Source: Rhizobium sp. Q54 (lineage in GTDB: Bacteria; Pseudomonadota; Alphaproteobacteria; Rhizobiales; Xanthobacteraceae). From it: a stretch of DNA of 64,000 nt. Position 1 is the stretch's first letter. Each line of letters opens with the position of its first letter. Made by a program: the position numbers and the translations under genes. A model generated the notes under the pieces. The model made no database searches and had not been told where the DNA came from. It was given only the letters and a program-made list of their open reading frames with translations. Below are positions 61,575 through 64,000 of the stretch, in pieces. Location: positions 1 through 64,000 of the forward strand of contig CAMDSH010000017.1 of the NCBI GenBank assembly GCA_945907045.1, given 5' to 3'.

Positions 61575-62447
61575 TTGCCGCAGTCCATCGTCATCCTCAT
61601 CAGTATCCTGTTCGACGGATTGGCCTATGCGATGGTGCTCTTCATCATCGCCGTCGGCCTGTCGATCACGATGGGGTTGATGGGTTTCGTCAACCTCGCG
61701 CATGGCGCCTTCGCTATGGCGGGCGGCTATCTGGTGGTGACGCTGACGAAAAGCTGGGGCGTTCCGTTTTTGCCGTCGCTCGTCATTGCGGCGGTGGTGA
61801 TCGGCATCGCGAGCATACCGTTCGAGCGGCTGTTGTATTCCAAGCTATATAAAGCCACCGAGCTCGATCAGGTGTTGCTCACCATCGGCTTGGCGTTCAT
61901 GACCATCGCCGGTTACACGTATTTCTACGGCCCAGCGCCACTCACGGTACCGCTGCCAGAATTTCTAACCGGACAAATCGACATCGGCGTTCGCACCGTT
62001 CCCTCGTATCGCGCTTTCATCATCGCGGTCGGCGCGGTGCTGATCGCAGTCCTTTGGTACGGTTTCGAGCGCACGAATCTGGGCGCGAAAATTCGCGCCG
62101 CCGTCGACAACCGCCGCATGGCGCAGTCTGTCGGCATCAACGTCGATCGGCTGTTCACGCTCACCTTCGCGGTGGGGAGCGGGCTTGCGGCGCTTGGAGG
62201 TGGTCTTGCGATTCAAACCTTCGGTCTGACGCCGAGCTTTGCCGTGCTCTATCTCGTTTTCTTTCTCATCATTGTCTCTGTCGGCGGTTTGGGAAGCCTG
62301 AAGGGAACGCTGATCGCTTCGATCATGCTGGGCGTCTTCGACATCGGCGGCAAATATCTTTACTCGGACGCCGGCGGCTTTTTCATCTACGCACTCACGG
62401 TCCTCGTCCTCCTGATCAAACCGGCGGGGCTCTATGGCCGCGAGTGA
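61575..62447 (+). CDS. Branched-chain-type ABC transporter permease (LivH family)
   Basis: 290 residues from a TTG start. About eight membrane spans; typical MGLMGFVNLAHGAFAMAGGY near residue 34 and GLGSLKGTLIASIMLGVFD near the end. Partner of the LivM-type permease, which starts 14 bases before this gene stops. Confidence 0.9.
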   Translation: MPQSIVILISILFDGLAYAMVLFIIAVGLSITMGLMGFVNLAHGAFAMAGGYLVVTLTKSWGVPFLPSLVIAAVVIGIASIPFERLLYSKLYKATELDQVLLTIGLAFMTIAGYTYFYGPAPLTVPLPEFLTGQIDIGVRTVPSYRAFIIAVGAVLIAVLWYGFERTNLGAKIRAAVDNRRMAQSVGINVDRLFTLTFAVGSGLAALGGGLAIQTFGLTPSFAVLYLVFFLIIVSVGGLGSLKGTLIASIMLGVFDIGGKYLYSDAGGFFIYALTVLVLLIKPAGLYGRE

Positions 62448-63459
62448 CGCAAACGCCGTGCCTGCGGTGACCATGCGCGCGCGGGCCATCGAATACATCG
62501 GCAAGCGGCATCGCTTTCACGTGTGGGAAGCACTGCCGTGGATTTTGATCGCTGCCGCGTATTTCGTATTTCCCGACCGCATGACTTTCGGCACGCAGGT
62601 GCTGATCGCGATCATGTTTGCGCTCTCGCTTGATTTGATCCTCGGATATGCGGGGATCGTCACACTCGGCCATGCGGCGTTCTTCGGGGTCGGCGCCTAC
62701 ACGGTAGCGCTGCTCACGGCGCGGCTGAACTGGGGCGAGCCGGTCACTTCGCTGATCATCGCGACGCTGATCTCCGCCGCTGCGGGGTTCATATCGGGCT
62801 GGTTCCTGCTGCGCTATCGCGGACTGACATTGCTGATGCTCACGCTTGCTACCGCCATTCTGTTGCAGGAGGCGGGCAATTACCGCTCCGACATCACCGG
62901 CGGCTACGATGGCGTGCCGGGCATGGAAATCTGGAAACTGTTCGGGGTTTTCGAAAACGATCTCTACGGCCGCACGTATTACATCTACATCGCAGTCCTG
63001 CTGTTCCTTGTTTTCCTCGTCGTGCGCCGGATCGTCTATTCGCCGTTCGGGGCCGCGCTCACCGGCATCCGCGAAAACGTGCGCCGCATGCACGCCATCG
63101 GCTCGCCGGTACACCGGCGTCTCGTCGCCGCTTACACCATTGCTGCTGGCATAGCCGGAATGGCGGGCGCGCTGTTCGCGCAATCGACGGCTTATACCAC
63201 GCTCGGCGTTTTCGATTTCGAGAGTTCCGCGAAGGTGATGGTGATGCTGATCCTCGGCGGCACCGGGCGGCTTTACGGCGCGTTCGCCGGGGCCACCATC
63301 TACATGCTGCTGGAAGATCATCTCGCAAAATTGAGCCCTGAATTCTGGCAATTCGGCATCGGGCTGCTGCTTGTGCTGGCAGTGTTGTTCGCGCGCCGGG
63401 GCCTGCTCGGGTTGATCGAGGACATCGGCATTTATTTCAAGACGGGGGGCAAGTCGTGA
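62434..63459 (+). CDS. Branched-chain-type ABC transporter permease (LivM family)
   Basis: 341 residues, several membrane spans, with DLILGYAGIVTLGHAAFFGVG, the LivM hallmark, and RENVRRMHAIGSPVHRRLVA as the coupling region. Overlaps the preceding permease by 14 bases and the ATPase gene by four. Confidence 0.9.
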   Translation: MAASDANAVPAVTMRARAIEYIGKRHRFHVWEALPWILIAAAYFVFPDRMTFGTQVLIAIMFALSLDLILGYAGIVTLGHAAFFGVGAYTVALLTARLNWGEPVTSLIIATLISAAAGFISGWFLLRYRGLTLLMLTLATAILLQEAGNYRSDITGGYDGVPGMEIWKLFGVFENDLYGRTYYIYIAVLLFLVFLVVRRIVYSPFGAALTGIRENVRRMHAIGSPVHRRLVAAYTIAAGIAGMAGALFAQSTAYTTLGVFDFESSAKVMVMLILGGTGRLYGAFAGATIYMLLEDHLAKLSPEFWQFGIGLLLVLAVLFARRGLLGLIEDIGIYFKTGGKS

Positions 63460-64000
63460 GCGCGCCCGCCCTCGAAGTGCGCGACTTGAACCGCAGTTTC
63501 GGCGCGCTGCGGGTGGCGCGCGACATCAATCTGACGCTGGAGCGCGGCGCGCGGCGCGCTCTGATTGGCCCTAACGGCGCGGGCAAGACCACGCTGGTCA
63601 ATCTCATCACCGGCGCGCTGGCGCCATCGTCGGGAAGCGTTGCGCTCAACGGCGAAGACATCACCAAGGTTTCGCAAGCCGAGCGTGCCCGCCGCGGCAT
63701 CGCGCGCACGTTCCAGATCAATCAGCTGTTCCGCGGGCTCACGGTTCTCGAAAACGTCGTGATGGCGATCGGCGAGCGCACCGGCGATTGCAACAATCTG
63801 TGGCGTCCTGCCGGCACCAAACGCATCATCATCGATGAAGCGCTCGATCATCTCGACTCGCTGCGGCTGGTGGAAGATTCACTCAAGTTAGTGCGTGAGC
63901 TTCCCTATGGCCGCCAGCGCCTCGTCGAAATCGCCATCGCGATGGCGCAAAAGCCGCGCGTGCTGTTGCTGGATGAACCGGCGGCGGGCGTGCCGTCATC
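63456..64000 (+). CDS. Branched-chain-type ABC transporter ATP-binding protein (LivG family), 3' truncated by window edge
   Basis: Starts at a GTG (63456) overlapping the permease stop, and is still open at the window end; about 181 codons are visible. Walker A is GPNGAGKTT, the Q-loop is in ARTFQINQLF, and Walker B is VLLLDEPAAGV; the signature region reads LPYGRQRLVEIAIAMA. The insertion between Q-loop and signature is usual for LivG. It should be followed by a LivF partner outside the window. Confidence 0.92.
   Translation, partial: MSAPALEVRDLNRSFGALRVARDINLTLERGARRALIGPNGAGKTTLVNLITGALAPSSGSVALNGEDITKVSQAERARRGIARTFQINQLFRGLTVLENVVMAIGERTGDCNNLWRPAGTKRIIIDEALDHLDSLRLVEDSLKLVRELPYGRQRLVEIAIAMAQKPRVLLLDEPAAGVPS

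Noticed and set aside
1-64000. CRISPR arrays, prophage, insertion sequences
   Set aside because: No direct repeat arrays, transposase or phage structural genes were seen in any frame.

Overview
The window is a GC-rich, gene-dense piece of an alphaproteobacterial chromosome, most likely of the order Hyphomicrobiales (Rhizobiales; Bradyrhizobium/Xanthobacteraceae relatives). The pointers are the order hom-glpX-recJ, an AapJQMP amino-acid transporter, an NDUFS4-like complex I protein, a tandem cold-shock-domain protein, a complete Sox system of the alphaproteobacterial type, and an intergenic palindromic repeat of the kind scattered through Rhizobiales genomes. I see no prophage, insertion sequence, CRISPR array or integrase. 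The window opens inside a gene (hom) and closes inside one (livG-like).

Layout. 1-3.6 kb: housekeeping (hom 3' end, glpX, GNAT, recJ). 3.6-14.5 kb: a thiosulfate/sulfide oxidation island: a two-cysteine ArsR repressor of the SqrR/BigR type, two thioredoxin-like proteins, a Tat-exported DsrE protein, soxXA, soxYZBCD, and a flavocytochrome c pair (soxEF). An exact ATTC-N8-GAAT element lies before soxC, and one-mismatch versions lie in the two divergent intergenic regions. 14.6-24.1 kb: periplasmic-binding-fold proteins, then a minus-strand block with an aldehyde dehydrogenase, a NitT/TauT-type ABC transporter and a ThDP-dependent decarboxylase, divergent from a LysR regulator with an inverted repeat at its start. 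24.1-28.2 kb: cell-wall enzymes (MltB-like, M23-like) around two paralogous small exported proteins. 28.2-32.3 kb: another binding-fold protein, then efp facing epmA-epmB, the whole EF-P beta-lysylation set in one place. 32.4-37.2 kb: three tRNAs (Glu, Pro, Arg), glyoxalase I, sirtuin, double cold-shock protein, DUF192, NDUFS4-like protein and a REC-EAL protein that has lost key residues in both domains. 37.5-44.8 kb: a bacterial alpha-2-macroglobulin coupled to PBP1C. 44.9-49.4 kb: a five-gene operon that looks like an envelope-lipid (lipid A/LPS) modification pathway. 49.4-54.8 kb: metC-like gene and aapJQMP. 54.9-58.5 kb: sulfur-handling genes (VOC protein, persulfide dioxygenase-rhodanese fusion, 3-mercaptopyruvate sulfurtransferase, cysK). 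58.8-64 kb: a diguanylate cyclase and a branched-chain-type ABC transporter.

How they fit together. Sulfur is the main theme. The Sox multienzyme system and SoxEF oxidise thiosulfate and sulfide in the periplasm. The persulfide dioxygenase-rhodanese fusion and SseA deal with persulfide in the cytoplasm. CysK and the MetC-like enzyme handle organic sulfur. The ArsR protein has cysteines at the positions used for persulfide sensing. A second theme is the cell envelope: A2M/PBP1C, the lytic enzymes and the lipid-modification operon. Product names rest on motifs, sizes and gene order read by eye; no database search was run.
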